DNA from: Winogradskyella echinorum
GTDB lineage: Bacteria > Bacteroidota > Bacteroidia > Flavobacteriales > Flavobacteriaceae
Assembly: GCF_014297365.1 (NCBI RefSeq)
Contig: NZ_JACOQD010000005.1
Span: forward strand, 62,001-126,000
Direction: 5' to 3'
Length of the DNA stretch: 64,000 nucleotides
Shown piece after piece: positions 46,438 to 56,858 of this stretch. The notes under the pieces were generated by a model that searched no databases, was not told where the DNA came from, and worked only from the letters and a program-made list of their open reading frames with translations. Both the position numbers and the translations under genes were made by a program. The first letter of the stretch is position 1. Every line of letters starts with the position of its first letter.

Positions 46438-46821
46438 ATGGCAAAGTCAAGTACTAAAAAAAGAAAAGTAATTGTTGATGCAATAGGAGAAGCTCATATA
46501 ACGGCATCTTTTAACAACATCATCGTATCTTTAACAAATAAAAAAGGTGATGTAATTTCATGGTCATCAGCTGGTAAAATGGGCTTTAGAGGTTCTAAAA
46601 AGAATACTCCTTATGCTGCTCAATTAGCTGCTGAAGATGCTTCAGCTGTTGCAAAAGAAGCTGGATTAAAGAAAGTAAAAGTATATGTAAAAGGTCCAGG
46701 TAATGGTAGAGAATCTGCGATTAGGTCTATACACAATGCTGGTATTGAAGTTTCAGAAATCATTGATGTTACACCACAACCTCACAATGGTTGTCGCCCA
46801 CCAAAAAGACGTAGAGTATAA
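46438..46821 (+). CDS. rpsK: 30S ribosomal protein S11
   Basis: 127 residues. [20 protein letters not shown], then [20 protein letters not shown], and C-terminal [15 protein letters not shown]. The mRNA exit channel protein. Followed by a terminator. Confidence 0.98.
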   Translation: MAKSSTKKRKVIVDAIGEAHITASFNNIIVSLTNKKGDVISWSSAGKMGFRGSKKNTPYAAQLAAEDASAVAKEAGLKKVKVYVKGPGNGRESAIRSIHNAGIEVSEIIDVTPQPHNGCRPPKRRRV

Positions 46822-46838
46822 TTTATATATCTAATGAG

Positions 46839-46877
46839 TTAATATCAACTATTTTATATGGTTGATATTAATTTTTT
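46839..46877 (+). terminator. intrinsic terminator after rpsK
   Basis: TTAATATCAAC (46839-46849), 11-nt loop, GTTGATATTAA (46861-46871), then TTTTTT. An 11-bp perfect stem with a U tail, 17 nt after the rpsK stop. It ends or attenuates the long ribosomal transcript. Confidence 0.8.
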
Positions 46878-46890
46878 ATATGTAAATTTG
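46862..46890 (+). promoter_or_regulatory. promoter of rpsD-rpoA
   Basis: TTG (46862-46864), 18-nt spacer, TAAATTTG (46883-46890). It overlaps the right arm and tail of the rpsK terminator and gives rpsD its own transcript with a leader of roughly 100 nt. Confidence 0.65.
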
Positions 46891-46993
46891 CAAACTGAAA
46901 AAAATAATTAACAAGTATCAACGAGAGGTTAACAGTTATAAAAGGATAAGATTAAGACCTTAATTTTATAATCACTCTCAAAACAAATTTAAA

Positions 46994-47599
46994 ATGGCAA
47001 GATATACTGGTCCTAAAACAAAAATCGCTCGTAAATTCGGACAAGCGATCTTCGGAGATGATAAAGCCTTCGAAAAAAGAAATTACCCTCCTGGACAGCA
47101 CGGAGCTAACAAGAGAAGAGGTAAAAAATCTGAATATGCTATCCAATTAATGGAAAAGCAAAAAGCTAAATACACTTACGGTGTTTTAGAAAAGCAATTT
47201 AGAAACATGTTTAAAAGAGCAACTGCTGCTCAGGGTATTACTGGTGAAGTATTACTTCAATTATGTGAATCGCGTTTAGATAATGTGGTTTTCAGAATGG
47301 GTATTGCTCCAACACGTAGTGGTGCTAGACAGTTAGTATCTCACAGACACATTACAGTAAATGGTCAAAAGGTAAATGTACCTTCTTACCAATTAAAAGC
47401 TGGTGATGTAGTTGGTGTTAGAGAAAAATCTAAATCATTAGAAGCTATTCAAAATTCATTAGCTAATTCTAGTAATGTTTACGAATGGATTACTTGGAAT
47501 AACGATACAATGGAAGGAACATATGTTTCTGTACCTGCGAGAATTCAAATTCCAGAACAAATCAACGAGCAATTCATCGTTGAACTTTACTCTAAATAA
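46994..47599 (+). CDS. rpsD: 30S ribosomal protein S4
   Basis: 201 residues. [30 protein letters not shown], and the S4 RNA-binding domain [20 protein letters not shown] with [19 protein letters not shown]. No zinc cysteines. In E. coli S4 regulates the alpha operon. Confidence 0.98.
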   Translation: MARYTGPKTKIARKFGQAIFGDDKAFEKRNYPPGQHGANKRRGKKSEYAIQLMEKQKAKYTYGVLEKQFRNMFKRATAAQGITGEVLLQLCESRLDNVVFRMGIAPTRSGARQLVSHRHITVNGQKVNVPSYQLKAGDVVGVREKSKSLEAIQNSLANSSNVYEWITWNNDTMEGTYVSVPARIQIPEQINEQFIVELYSK

Positions 47600-47692
47600 T
47601 AATTAATCATATTGGTATTTGGCCAAAGGATTTATTAGTGGTCTTCAAACTTATAAATCGCGCAACCAAATAACAATTAAAACGAAGACAAT

Positions 47693-48685
47693 ATGGCAAT
47701 ATTAAATTTTCAGAAACCAGATAAAGTAATCATGATTGATTCTACTGATTTCGAAGGTAAATTCGAATTCAGACCTTTAGAACCAGGATACGGATTAACA
47801 GTAGGTAATGCATTACGTAGAGTATTATTATCTTCTTTAGAAGGTTTTGCAATCACTTCAGTTAGAATAGAAGGTGTAGATCATGAGTTTTCTACAATTT
47901 CTGGTGTAGTTGAAGATGTTACTGAAATGATTTTGAACTTAAAGCAAGTTAACTTTAAGCGTCAAATTGATGAAGTAGATAACGAAACAGTTACTATTTC
48001 TATTTCAGGACAAGATCAAATTACTGCTGGTGATTTTCAGAAGTTTATTTCTGGTTTCCAAGTATTAAATACAGATTTAGTTATTTGTAACTTAGATCCT
48101 AAAGTAAACATCAACATGGAACTTACTATCGAAAAAGGTAGAGGATATGTTCCTGCTGAAGAAAACAAAAAAGCGTCTGCACCAATCGGAACAATTTTTA
48201 CAGATTCTATTTACACTCCAATAAAGAATGTAAAATATAGTATTGAAAACTTCCGTGTAGAGCAAAAAACGGATTACGAAAAATTAGTGTTCGAAATTCA
48301 AACTGATGGATCAATCAATCCAAAAGATGCTTTAACTGAAGCCGCTAAAATATTAATTCACCACTTCATGTTATTCTCTGATGAGCGTATCACTTTAGAA
48401 GCTGATGAAATTGCACAGACCGAAACGTATGATGAAGAATCACTTCACATGAGACAACTATTGAAAACTAAATTAGTTGATATGGACCTTTCTGTACGTG
48501 CACTTAACTGTTTAAAAGCTGCAGAAGTAGATACTTTAGGTGATTTAGTATCATTCAACAAAAATGATTTAATGAAATTCAGAAACTTTGGTAAGAAATC
48601 TTTAACTGAACTAGAAGAACTGGTAAATGTAAAAGGTCTTAACTTCGGAATGGATTTAAGTAAATATAAATTAGATAAAGACTAA
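47693..48685 (+). CDS. rpoA: RNA polymerase alpha subunit
   Basis: 330 residues. The N-terminal dimerisation domain has [20 protein letters not shown] and [20 protein letters not shown]; the C-terminal domain has ELDMSVR-like [20 protein letters not shown] and [17 protein letters not shown], which contacts UP elements and activators. Full length. A 93-nt spacer precedes it. Confidence 0.98.
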   Translation: MAILNFQKPDKVIMIDSTDFEGKFEFRPLEPGYGLTVGNALRRVLLSSLEGFAITSVRIEGVDHEFSTISGVVEDVTEMILNLKQVNFKRQIDEVDNETVTISISGQDQITAGDFQKFISGFQVLNTDLVICNLDPKVNINMELTIEKGRGYVPAEENKKASAPIGTIFTDSIYTPIKNVKYSIENFRVEQKTDYEKLVFEIQTDGSINPKDALTEAAKILIHHFMLFSDERITLEADEIAQTETYDEESLHMRQLLKTKLVDMDLSVRALNCLKAAEVDTLGDLVSFNKNDLMKFRNFGKKSLTELEELVNVKGLNFGMDLSKYKLDKD

Positions 48686-48692
48686 TTAGTTT

Positions 48693-48720
48693 GTCATTTC
48701 TGCGAAAGCAGGAATCTCAT
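48693..48720. repeat. dispersed palindromic repeat (GTCAT...ATCTCAT type)
   Basis: GTCAT, TTTCTGC-gaaa-GCAGGAA (stem with one G-U pair, offset by one base), then TCTCAT. The flanks equal those of the repeat at 9811-9840 while the hairpin differs. It sits in the 113-nt rpoA-rplQ spacer, an odd place for a repeat in an essential operon. Confidence 0.6.
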
Positions 48721-48798
48721 TCTAATTATAAAATTAATTATTAATCATATTTTGCTCCTCAAAAAAGAGTTTGGTAGCAAGATGATAAAACAAATGTC

Positions 48799-49269
48799 AT
48801 GAGACACGGAAAAAAATTCAACCACTTAGGAAGACAAACAGCACATAGAAAAGCTATGTTAGCTAATATGGCTTGTTCATTAATTGAGCATAAGCGTATT
48901 AATACAACAGTTGCTAAAGCAAAAGCTTTAAAGCAGTTTGTAGAACCAATGATTACAAAATCAAAGACAGATACAACGCACAACAGACGTATTGTAATGG
49001 CTAAACTAAGACAAAAAGATGCTGTTGCAGAATTGTTTAGAGATGTAGCTGCTAAGATTGGTGATCGTCCAGGAGGATACACACGTATCATCAAATTAGG
49101 AAACAGACTTGGTGATAACGCTGATATGGCAATGATTGAGTTGGTTGACTATAATGAGCTTTACACTGCTGGTAAGCCAGAAAAGAAAACTCGTAGAAGT
49201 AGAAGAGGTGGCAAGAAAGCTACTACAACTCCACCAGTGGAGTCAAAAGCTACTAACGAAGAAGAATAA
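48799..49269 (+). CDS. rplQ: 50S ribosomal protein L17
   Basis: 156 residues. [40 protein letters not shown], and [20 protein letters not shown]. It carries a charged C-terminal tail ([20 protein letters not shown]) absent from the shorter E. coli form. Followed by a strong terminator. Confidence 0.98.
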   Translation: MRHGKKFNHLGRQTAHRKAMLANMACSLIEHKRINTTVAKAKALKQFVEPMITKSKTDTTHNRRIVMAKLRQKDAVAELFRDVAAKIGDRPGGYTRIIKLGNRLGDNADMAMIELVDYNELYTAGKPEKKTRRSRRGGKKATTTPPVESKATNEEE

Positions 49270-49296
49270 AAATGTTAATAAGCATTAATAAATATC

Positions 49297-49330
49297 AAGG
49301 ATAAACTATTTCAGTTTATCCTTTTTTTTT
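49297..49330 (+). terminator. intrinsic terminator after rplQ
   Basis: AAGGATAAACT (49297-49307), 5-nt loop, AGTTTATCCTT (49313-49323), followed by an unbroken T run to 49330. The end of the alpha operon transcript. Confidence 0.9.
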
Positions 49331-49362
49331 GGAATTTTGTAAAACCTTTTTAAACACTATAA

Positions 49363-50466
49363 ATGAAATACAAACAAAGAAAAAAAGCACTTATTCTTTT
49401 GGCTGATGGAACCATTTTCTATGGTAAGTCTATTGGCAAAGAAGGTTCTGCTTTTGGTGAAGTATGTTTTAATACTGGTACAACAGGCTATCAAGAAATT
49501 TTTACGGACCCTTCATATTACGGTCAGTTAATGGTAACCACTAATGCGCATATTGGAAACTATGGCACTAAAGAAGATGAAAATGAATCTAACACTGTTA
49601 AAATAGCCGGTTTAATTTGTAAAAATTTTAGCTTCGAATATTCAAGGCCAGCTGGTGATGCTTCATTAGAAGATTATTTTGAAAAGCATAATACGTTAGC
49701 CATTTCAGATGTAGATACGAGAGCATTGGTTAGTTATATCAGAGATAATGGTGCAATGAATGCTGTAATTTCGACAGAAGTAGATAATATAGAAAGTTTA
49801 AAGAAGCAACTGGCTGAAGTTCCCTCAATGAAAGGTTTAGAATTAGCATCTAAAGTTTCAACCAAGGAACCGTACTATTTTGGTGATGAAAACGCCACCT
49901 ATAAAATAGCAGCATTAGATATAGGAATTAAAAAGAACATTCTTAGAAACTTAGCAAAGCGCGATGCTTACATTAAAGTTTTTCCATATAATTCTAAGTT
50001 TGAAGATTTAGAAGCTTTTAATCCAGATGGTTACTTCTTGTCTAATGGACCTGGAGATCCAGAACCTTTGGTTGAAGCACAGGCTGTAGCAAAGGAAATT
50101 ATAGCTAAGAATAAACCTTTGTTTGGTATCTGTTTAGGGCATCAAGTGATTGCTTTAGCAAACGGAATTTCTACTTATAAAATGCATAATGGTCATAGAG
50201 GTATTAACCATCCTGTAAAGAATTTATTGACAGGTAAAGGTGAAATTACATCACAAAATCATGGTTTTGCGATTAACAGAGAAGAAACGGAAGCTAATGC
50301 TAATGTAGAAATTACACATGTACATCTTAATGACAATACAGTTGCAGGCATTAAGATAAAAGACAAAAATTGTTTCTCAGTTCAATATCACCCAGAAGCA
50401 AGTCCTGGACCAAATGATTCGGTCTATTTATTTGACCAGTTTATAGAGAATATAAAGAATAACTAA
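49363..50466 (+). CDS. carA: carbamoyl-phosphate synthase small subunit
   Basis: 367 residues. N-terminal ALILLADGTIFYGKSIGKEG and NTGTTGYQEIFTDPSYYGQL; the C-terminal class I glutamine amidotransferase has FLSNGPGDPEP, the nucleophile in LFGICLGHQVIALA, and QYHPEASPGP with the His and Glu. It delivers ammonia from glutamine to the large subunit for pyrimidine and arginine synthesis. carB is not in the window. pyrE at 60540 belongs to the same pathway. Confidence 0.97.
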   Translation: MKYKQRKKALILLADGTIFYGKSIGKEGSAFGEVCFNTGTTGYQEIFTDPSYYGQLMVTTNAHIGNYGTKEDENESNTVKIAGLICKNFSFEYSRPAGDASLEDYFEKHNTLAISDVDTRALVSYIRDNGAMNAVISTEVDNIESLKKQLAEVPSMKGLELASKVSTKEPYYFGDENATYKIAALDIGIKKNILRNLAKRDAYIKVFPYNSKFEDLEAFNPDGYFLSNGPGDPEPLVEAQAVAKEIIAKNKPLFGICLGHQVIALANGISTYKMHNGHRGINHPVKNLLTGKGEITSQNHGFAINREETEANANVEITHVHLNDNTVAGIKIKDKNCFSVQYHPEASPGPNDSVYLFDQFIENIKNN

Positions 50467-50472
50467 ATACAG

Positions 50473-50509
50473 AAAACGCAATAAAACTCAAGTTTTATTG
50501 CGTTTTTTT
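50473..50509 (+). terminator. intrinsic terminator after carA
   Basis: AAAACGCAATAAAAC (50473-50487), loop TCAA, GTTTTATTGCGTTTT (50492-50506), then TTT. A perfect 15-bp stem with a U tail. Confidence 0.92.
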
Positions 50510-50561
50510 AATTACGAAAACATTATAGTAAGGATTAGTCATAAATATAATTATTGTACTG

Positions 50562-50589
50562 TTTGAAACTATAGATTTTCGTAATTTTG
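50562..50589 (+). promoter_or_regulatory. promoter of eno
   Basis: TTTG (50562-50565) and TAATTTTG (50582-50589) with a 16-nt spacer, slightly shorter than the usual 19. The leader to the ATG at 50688 is about 95 nt and carries the dispersed repeat at 50606-50640. Confidence 0.5.
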
Positions 50590-50605
50590 ACTAACCAGTA
50601 CGGTT

Positions 50606-50640
50606 AGTCACGCTGAACGTAGCCGAAGTGCTTTTCACTA
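50606..50640. repeat. dispersed repeat (CTGAACGTAGCCGAAG core) in the eno leader
   Basis: Core CTGAACGTAGCCGAAG at 50613-50628 differs at 2 of 16 positions from 17022-17037 and is the inverse of 12871-12886. AGTCAC on the left and GTG...CACTA on the right suggest a longer imperfect palindrome. Confidence 0.5.
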
Positions 50641-50672
50641 TTAAAGCTTTTTGGTCAAAGATTTATAAATAA

Positions 50673-51980
<1,308 letters not shown>

Positions 51981-52000
51981 AATACTTCAACTAAAATTTT

Positions 52001-52040
52001 AAAAGCGATTACTTGTTTAAAGTAATCGCTTTTGTTTTAT
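52001..52040 (+). terminator. intrinsic terminator after eno
   Basis: AAAAGCGATTACTT (52001-52014), 5-nt loop, AAGTAATCGCTTTT (52020-52033), then GTTTT. A perfect 14-bp stem. Confidence 0.9.
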
Positions 52041-52068
52041 ATAGAAAATAGCAATATTACAATTGTTA

Positions 52069-52100
52069 AAACGATTATAAATACACTTTCGAAATCGTTT
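52069..52100. promoter_or_regulatory. inverted repeat upstream of gltA
   Basis: AAACGATT (52069-52076) and AATCGTTT (52093-52100), 16 nt apart, perfect 8-bp arms about 50 nt before the gltA start. It could be a regulator site; no promoter consensus is convincing there. Confidence 0.3.
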
Positions 52101-52150
52101 GATATTTCGTAAATTTACAATCCTTAAAAACTAAAAAATTATATATAAAC

Positions 52151-53437
52151 ATGTCAGATAAAGCTATCTTAGAAATTAATGGTGAAAAATACGAGTTTCC
52201 GGTTATAACTGGTACAGAAAATGAAGTTGCAATTGATATTAAAGCTTTACGTGGCTCAACTAAAGGTGTAATAACACTCGATCCTGGTTATAAAAATACC
52301 GGAAGTTGCGAAAGTGCAATTACTTTTTTAGATGGTGAAAAAGGAATATTAAGATATAGAGGTTATTCTATAGAAGAACTTGCAGAAAAGGCAGATTTTT
52401 TGGAAGTAGCTTATTTATTAATATTTGGTGAGCTTCCTACACAAGAGCAATTAGACAAATTTCATGCAGATATAAAATCGCATTCGGTTGTAGATGATGA
52501 TATCAAAAAGATTTTAGATGCATTCCCAAAATCTGCTCATCCAATGGGAGTTTTGGCATCTTTAACTAGCGCGTTAACTGCTTTTAACCCTACCTCGGTA
52601 AATGTAGATTCTGAAGAAGAAATGTATAATGCCATCGTTAGAATCTTAGGTAAGTTTCCAATTTTAGTAGCTTGGACCATGCGCAAAAAGCATGGTATGC
52701 CATTAGATTATGGTAGCTCATCTTTAGGTTACGTTGAGAACATTTTACAAATGATGTTTAAAAACCCTACAAGTGATTATGAGCAGAACCCAATTTTAAT
52801 TAACGCATTAGACAAATTATTAATTTTACATGCAGATCACGAACAAAATTGTTCTACATCAACTGTAAGAATCACTGGTTCGTCTCACGCAGGTTTATTC
52901 GTTTCCCTTGCCGCAGGTATTTCTGCACTTTGGGGTCCATTGCATGGAGGAGCCAATCAAGCTGTATTAGAAATGCTTGAGGCTATTAAAGAAGATGGTG
53001 GTGATACTAAAAAATATATGGCTAAAGCCAAAGATAAGAATGATCCATTCCGTTTAATGGGCTTTGGTCATCGTGTTTATAAAAACTTTGATCCAAGAGC
53101 TAAGATTATAAAAGTTGCTGCAAATGAAGTACTAAGTGATTTAGGTGTTGAAGATCCTATTTTAGATATTGCAAGAGGATTAGAAAAAGAAGCTTTAGAA
53201 GATCCTTATTTTGTAGATAGAAAATTATATCCAAATGTAGATTTCTACTCTGGCATCATTTATAGAGCGATGGGTATTCCTGTAGAAATGTTTACAGTAA
53301 TGTTTGCATTAGGACGTTTACCAGGCTGGATTGCACAATGGAGAGAAATGCGTTTACGTAAAGAGCCAATAGGTCGCCCAAGACAATTATATACAGGTGA
53401 AACATATAGACCTTTTAAATCAATTGAAAAAAGGTAA
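52151..53437 (+). CDS. gltA: citrate synthase
   Basis: 428 residues, the longer hexameric type (type II) with an N-terminal beta segment (AILEINGEKYEFPVITGTEN). Catalytic region: NCSTSTVRITGSSHAGLF, WGPLHGGANQAVLEML with the active histidine, and MGFGHRVYKNFDPRAKI. The entry enzyme of the TCA cycle. It follows eno but with its own leader. Confidence 0.97.
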   Translation: MSDKAILEINGEKYEFPVITGTENEVAIDIKALRGSTKGVITLDPGYKNTGSCESAITFLDGEKGILRYRGYSIEELAEKADFLEVAYLLIFGELPTQEQLDKFHADIKSHSVVDDDIKKILDAFPKSAHPMGVLASLTSALTAFNPTSVNVDSEEEMYNAIVRILGKFPILVAWTMRKKHGMPLDYGSSSLGYVENILQMMFKNPTSDYEQNPILINALDKLLILHADHEQNCSTSTVRITGSSHAGLFVSLAAGISALWGPLHGGANQAVLEMLEAIKEDGGDTKKYMAKAKDKNDPFRLMGFGHRVYKNFDPRAKIIKVAANEVLSDLGVEDPILDIARGLEKEALEDPYFVDRKLYPNVDFYSGIIYRAMGIPVEMFTVMFALGRLPGWIAQWREMRLRKEPIGRPRQLYTGETYRPFKSIEKR

Positions 53438-53459
53438 TTGTAACCGTATAAACATTATT

Positions 53460-53491
53460 AAAAAGCTTCATAAATTTTATGAGGCTTTTTT
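53460..53491 (+). terminator. intrinsic terminator after gltA
   Basis: AAAAAGCTTCATAA (53460-53473), 3-nt loop, TTATGAGGCTTTTT (53477-53490), one G-U pair, then T. It lies about 15 nt before the next start codon. Confidence 0.88.
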
Positions 53492-53506
53492 GTATTTTCG
53501 AAGCTC

Positions 53507-54418
53507 ATGAAACTAAATATACAAAACGAAACATCTCGACTAAGGGCAGTAGTTTTAGGAACTGCAGAAAGCAATGGACCTATACCTACAATTGATGAAG
53601 CCTATGATCCAAAATCTATTGAGCATATAAAGGCTGGTACTTATCCAAAGGATAGTGATATGGTTAAAGAAATGGAGGCTGTTGCAGAAGTTTTTAAAAA
53701 GTACGATGTTACTGTTTATAGACCAAAATCTATTAAAGATTATAATCAGATATTCTCACGAGATATTGCTTTTGTTATTGAAGACAAACTCATTAAAGCC
53801 AATATCTTACCAGATAGAGAAGGGGAGTATCAAGCCATTCAACATGTTATAGATCAAATAGATAAAAATAAAGTAATTATTCTCCCAGAAGAATGTCATG
53901 TAGAAGGTGGTGATGTAATGCCGTGGAATGATTATATTTTTATTGGCACATATTCTGGTGAAGATTATCCAGATTATATTACGGCGCGTACCAATATGGA
54001 TGCGGTTATTGCTATACAAGAGTTGTTTCCTCATAAAACTGTTAAAGCTTTTGAATTACGAAAGTCTAATACAGATCCTAAAGAAAATGCTTTACACTTA
54101 GACTGCTGTTTTCAGCCCATTGGAAAAGATAAAGCTATAATTCACAAAAACGGATTTTTAGTTGAAAGTGAATACCAATGGCTTGTTGATTTCTTTGATA
54201 AAGAGAACATTTTTGAAATTACAAAAGAAGAAATGTATAATATGAATAGTAATGTATTTTCTATCTCGGAAGACGTTATAATTTCTGAACAAAACTTCAC
54301 AAGATTAAACACTTGGTTACGAGAAAATGGCTTCACAGTAGAAGAAGTACCTTATGCAGAAATAGCAAAACAAGAAGGGCTGTTGCGCTGTTCAACAATG
54401 CCTTTGATTAGGGATTAA
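53507..54418 (+). CDS. amidinotransferase / dimethylargininase family hydrolase
   Basis: 303 residues. The pentein fold is seen in FSRDIAFVIEDKLI, EECHVEGGDVMPW (acidic substrate-guanidino ligands), LHLDCCFQPIG with the catalytic histidine, and the nucleophile cysteine in GLLRCSTMPLIRD at the C-terminus. Members hydrolyse arginine or methylated arginines, or transfer amidino groups; which one cannot be told. A conserved neighbour of gltA in flavobacteria, as I recall. It converges on the ACBP gene with a 5-nt gap. Confidence 0.85.
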   Translation: MKLNIQNETSRLRAVVLGTAESNGPIPTIDEAYDPKSIEHIKAGTYPKDSDMVKEMEAVAEVFKKYDVTVYRPKSIKDYNQIFSRDIAFVIEDKLIKANILPDREGEYQAIQHVIDQIDKNKVIILPEECHVEGGDVMPWNDYIFIGTYSGEDYPDYITARTNMDAVIAIQELFPHKTVKAFELRKSNTDPKENALHLDCCFQPIGKDKAIIHKNGFLVESEYQWLVDFFDKENIFEITKEEMYNMNSNVFSISEDVIISEQNFTRLNTWLRENGFTVEEVPYAEIAKQEGLLRCSTMPLIRD

Positions 54419-54423
54419 ATCCT

Positions 54424-54687
54424 TTACTTCCGATACAAAAAGTAATTATTAACAAGATTTATATACTCTTGTTTGGCCTCGTCTTCGCTAATATTTTGTA
54501 TTTGGAATAGCGCATTAGTTTTAAAGGCATTAATAATTGGTTTTCGACTACTTGGACGATCATAATTATTGGTTGCTTTTTTATAATATGCGTATAAACG
54601 AAGCAAGAAATCGGCAGGAAACGGCTCTGTATGGTCATTTACACGATCTACAGCAGCTTTAAATTCTATATCTAATTCTTCATTCAT
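54424..54687 (-). CDS. acyl-CoA-binding protein
   Basis: 87 residues, the normal ACBP length. LDIEFKAAVDRVNDHTEPFP, LRLYAYYKKATNN with the YxxYKxAT core, and ISEDEAKQEYINLV. Some aromatic positions are shifted and the canonical KWDAW segment is replaced by NAFKTNALFQ, so it is divergent. It overlaps psd by 4 nt, which points to a role in lipid supply. Confidence 0.8.
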   Translation of the reverse strand: MNEELDIEFKAAVDRVNDHTEPFPADFLLRLYAYYKKATNNYDRPSSRKPIINAFKTNALFQIQNISEDEAKQEYINLVNNYFLYRK

Positions 54688-55337
54688 TTCATCTCTGCAA
54701 TGATGCTTTCACCACCACGAACTTTCTGATTAAGTTCTACTTTTATATCTGCATCTAAAGGTAAAAATAAATCAACTCTAGAGCCAAATTTTATAAATCC
54801 TGAATCTGTACCTTGTTGAGCGGTTGTATTGGGTTTTGCATAATTAACTATACGTTTTGCAAGTGCTCCTGCAATTTGTCTATATAACACTTTTCCAAAG
54901 CTTTCATTTTCAACCACGACAGTGGTGCGTTCATTCTCTTCACTGGCTTTTGGATGCCAAGCTACCAAATATTTTCCAGGATGATATTTACTATAGGTTA
55001 TGTTTCCACTAATTGGGTAACGTGTAACATGCACATTTATTGGTGACATAAATACCGAAATCTGAATACGCTTATCTTTAAAAACTTCGTTTTCAAAAAC
55101 CTCTTCAATAACAACTACTTTTCCATCTACAGGTGATAAAGCTTGTTTTTGGTTGGCATGTGTGTGACGTTTTGGATTTCTAAAAAATTGTAGGATTAAG
55201 ATAAAGAATATCAAAACTGCAATCATTAGACCTTTTCTTAGCCATTCGTTAGTAACAAATTCATCAATTAAAAAAAATGAACCAACCACTATAACTAGAG
55301 TAATAAATATAATTTTATGACCTTCTTTATGAAACAT
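54684..55337 (-). CDS. psd: phosphatidylserine decarboxylase
   Basis: 217 residues, the short type common in Bacteroidota. Two membrane segments at the N-terminus (about 8-25 and 36-51), SPVDGKVVVIEEV, ISVFMSPINVHVTRYPISG, and the self-cleavage site FIKFGSRVDLFLP, where serine becomes the pyruvoyl group. It converts phosphatidylserine to phosphatidylethanolamine at the inner membrane. Its start overlaps cdsA by 11 nt. Confidence 0.93.
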   Translation of the reverse strand: MFHKEGHKIIFITLVIVVGSFFLIDEFVTNEWLRKGLMIAVLIFFILILQFFRNPKRHTHANQKQALSPVDGKVVVIEEVFENEVFKDKRIQISVFMSPINVHVTRYPISGNITYSKYHPGKYLVAWHPKASEENERTTVVVENESFGKVLYRQIAGALAKRIVNYAKPNTTAQQGTDSGFIKFGSRVDLFLPLDADIKVELNQKVRGGESIIAEMK

Positions 55338-56148
55338 AACTGATAATTCTTAGAAATAAATAAATAAATGGTGATGCAAAGATAATACTATCTAACCTAT
55401 CTAAAAGGCCTCCATGTCCTGGCATTATAACACCACTATCTTTTACACCAGCTTGGCGTTTAAATTTTGACTCAATTAAATCTCCTAGAGTTCCTAATAC
55501 ACTGATAATTATCGCTAAAATTAGCCAATTAGTAAATTCTAATGTTTCGGTATATGTCGCTATAAAATAACTCGATAGGCACGCAAAAAACAATCCACCA
55601 AGAAAGCCTTCTACTGTTTTTTTAGGAGATACACTTGGAAATAATTTCTGTCTCCCAAAATTTTTACCAACTAAGTACGCTGCACTATCATTAACCCAAA
55701 CTAAAATAAAGCTACCTAAAAGTAATAAGGGAGTAAAATTGTTTTTATAGTTAGCAATAAGAAGCATAAATATAAAACCACTAGTTAAGTAGAAGGTAGT
55801 AGTAATAAAACGTTTTGATTGAAAGAGCGGAATCTTATTTTCGGCAAATAAATCTTTAATAAGGATAAGGTTCACAAAGATCGAAATAACTAATAAAATT
55901 TGAATGGCTTCGTCATGACCTGCTATATTATTTCTATGAATGCAGAAATACCAAAAAGTACCATAAAGTAGTGCAAATATAATATACTGAAAAATAGATT
56001 TAAGCTTTATTAAATTGCTAAACTCTATTAGACTCAATATGCCGAAGATAGCGAACAATAAGATTGATGTCTCTTGTAGATATAATGAACCAACGAGTAA
56101 CAAAACATAAATAACGCCAGAAATGGCTCTTATGGATAACTCTTTCAT
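55327..56148 (-). CDS. cdsA: phosphatidate cytidylyltransferase
   Basis: 273 residues with about eight membrane segments. The family signature is at the C-terminus: SKFKRQAGVKDSGVIMPGHG then GLLDRLDSIIFASPF, preceded by NDSAAYLVGKNFGRQKLFPS. It makes CDP-diacylglycerol, the precursor for phosphatidylserine. Overlaps the LUD gene by one base and psd by 11 nt, so one operon. Confidence 0.95.
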   Translation of the reverse strand: MKELSIRAISGVIYVLLLVGSLYLQETSILLFAIFGILSLIEFSNLIKLKSIFQYIIFALLYGTFWYFCIHRNNIAGHDEAIQILLVISIFVNLILIKDLFAENKIPLFQSKRFITTTFYLTSGFIFMLLIANYKNNFTPLLLLGSFILVWVNDSAAYLVGKNFGRQKLFPSVSPKKTVEGFLGGLFFACLSSYFIATYTETLEFTNWLILAIIISVLGTLGDLIESKFKRQAGVKDSGVIMPGHGGLLDRLDSIIFASPFIYLFLRIISYVS

Positions 56149-56756
56149 TATAAGTCTTCTAATAAAAGTAGATATAGGTTTTTAGAACTGCTTCCATAGG
56201 TTAAAAAATCCTTATCGTCATCAGTTTTAAAATGTTTTATGGTAGTAATATTTGTTGGTATTGAAGCTTTACTTTTTTCTTTAATTCCTTTGAGACCTTC
56301 ACCAATAGTTTCTACAAATTGGCTTGTTGTAGCATAAATGATAAAATGATCTGGTAATTCAATCAATTTTTTTTCTGCAATCTGATTAGATGAAATTAAT
56401 AAAGAACCATCATCAGAAATTAAATATTCGCAAGTAGATAAAAAATAAGCGCTTTCGGTAACTTTTTTAGTGCTTTTGAGATTAAAATCTTTAAATAATT
56501 CCGTTAAACGATCATCAATAAGAAAAACCTTATCGTCATGCCACTTATTTTCGTCAAGTATAGAATTTAAGCTGTCTTTTACCTCCTCCATATTTTCGCA
56601 ATAGAGAAATTTTCCTCCATTAGCCTTAAAATTTATGGTAAAACGTTCATCAGCAGGCAACTTAACTTCTGGCATATATTTGCCACGCTCTTGATTTGGT
56701 ATGTGTTCTTCAGTCTGATCAGATTTTTTTCCGAAGAATTTACGAAATAAGCTCAT
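56148..56756 (-). CDS. LUD-domain (LutC-like) protein
   Basis: 202 residues. Residues about 45-202 have the LUD layout: GKFLYCENMEEVKDSLNSIL, DEYL-like STCEYLISDDGSLLISSNQI, PDHFIIYATTSQFVETIGEG, and a GSSSKN-type end. LutC family members take part in lactate oxidation in some bacteria, but no LutA/LutB genes are present; position before cdsA suggests another role. Function unclear. Confidence 0.8.
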   Translation of the reverse strand: MSLFRKFFGKKSDQTEEHIPNQERGKYMPEVKLPADERFTINFKANGGKFLYCENMEEVKDSLNSILDENKWHDDKVFLIDDRLTELFKDFNLKSTKKVTESAYFLSTCEYLISDDGSLLISSNQIAEKKLIELPDHFIIYATTSQFVETIGEGLKGIKEKSKASIPTNITTIKHFKTDDDKDFLTYGSSSKNLYLLLLEDL

Positions 56757-56793
56757 TCAATAGTTACTATTAATCCTAACTTTGCGATTTTCT

Positions 56794-56801
56794 CAAATAT
56801 A
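56794..56801 (-). promoter_or_regulatory. -7 element for the LUD-cdsA-psd-ACBP operon
   Basis: Minus strand TATATTTG, 37 nt upstream of the LUD gene start. It borders the ftsH terminator. No good -33 element. Confidence 0.45.
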
Positions 56802-56840
56802 AAAAAACTTAAATTAACATTTAGTTAATTTAAGTTTTTT
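56802..56840 (-). terminator. intrinsic terminator of ftsH
   Basis: AAAAAACTTAAATTAAC (56802-56818), 5-nt loop, GTTAATTTAAGTTTTTT (56824-56840): a perfect 17-bp stem, A-rich on one side and T-rich on the other, so it can work in both directions. It separates ftsH from the lipid operon. Confidence 0.88.
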
Positions 56841-56858
56841 ATATGATTGCACTTGGTG

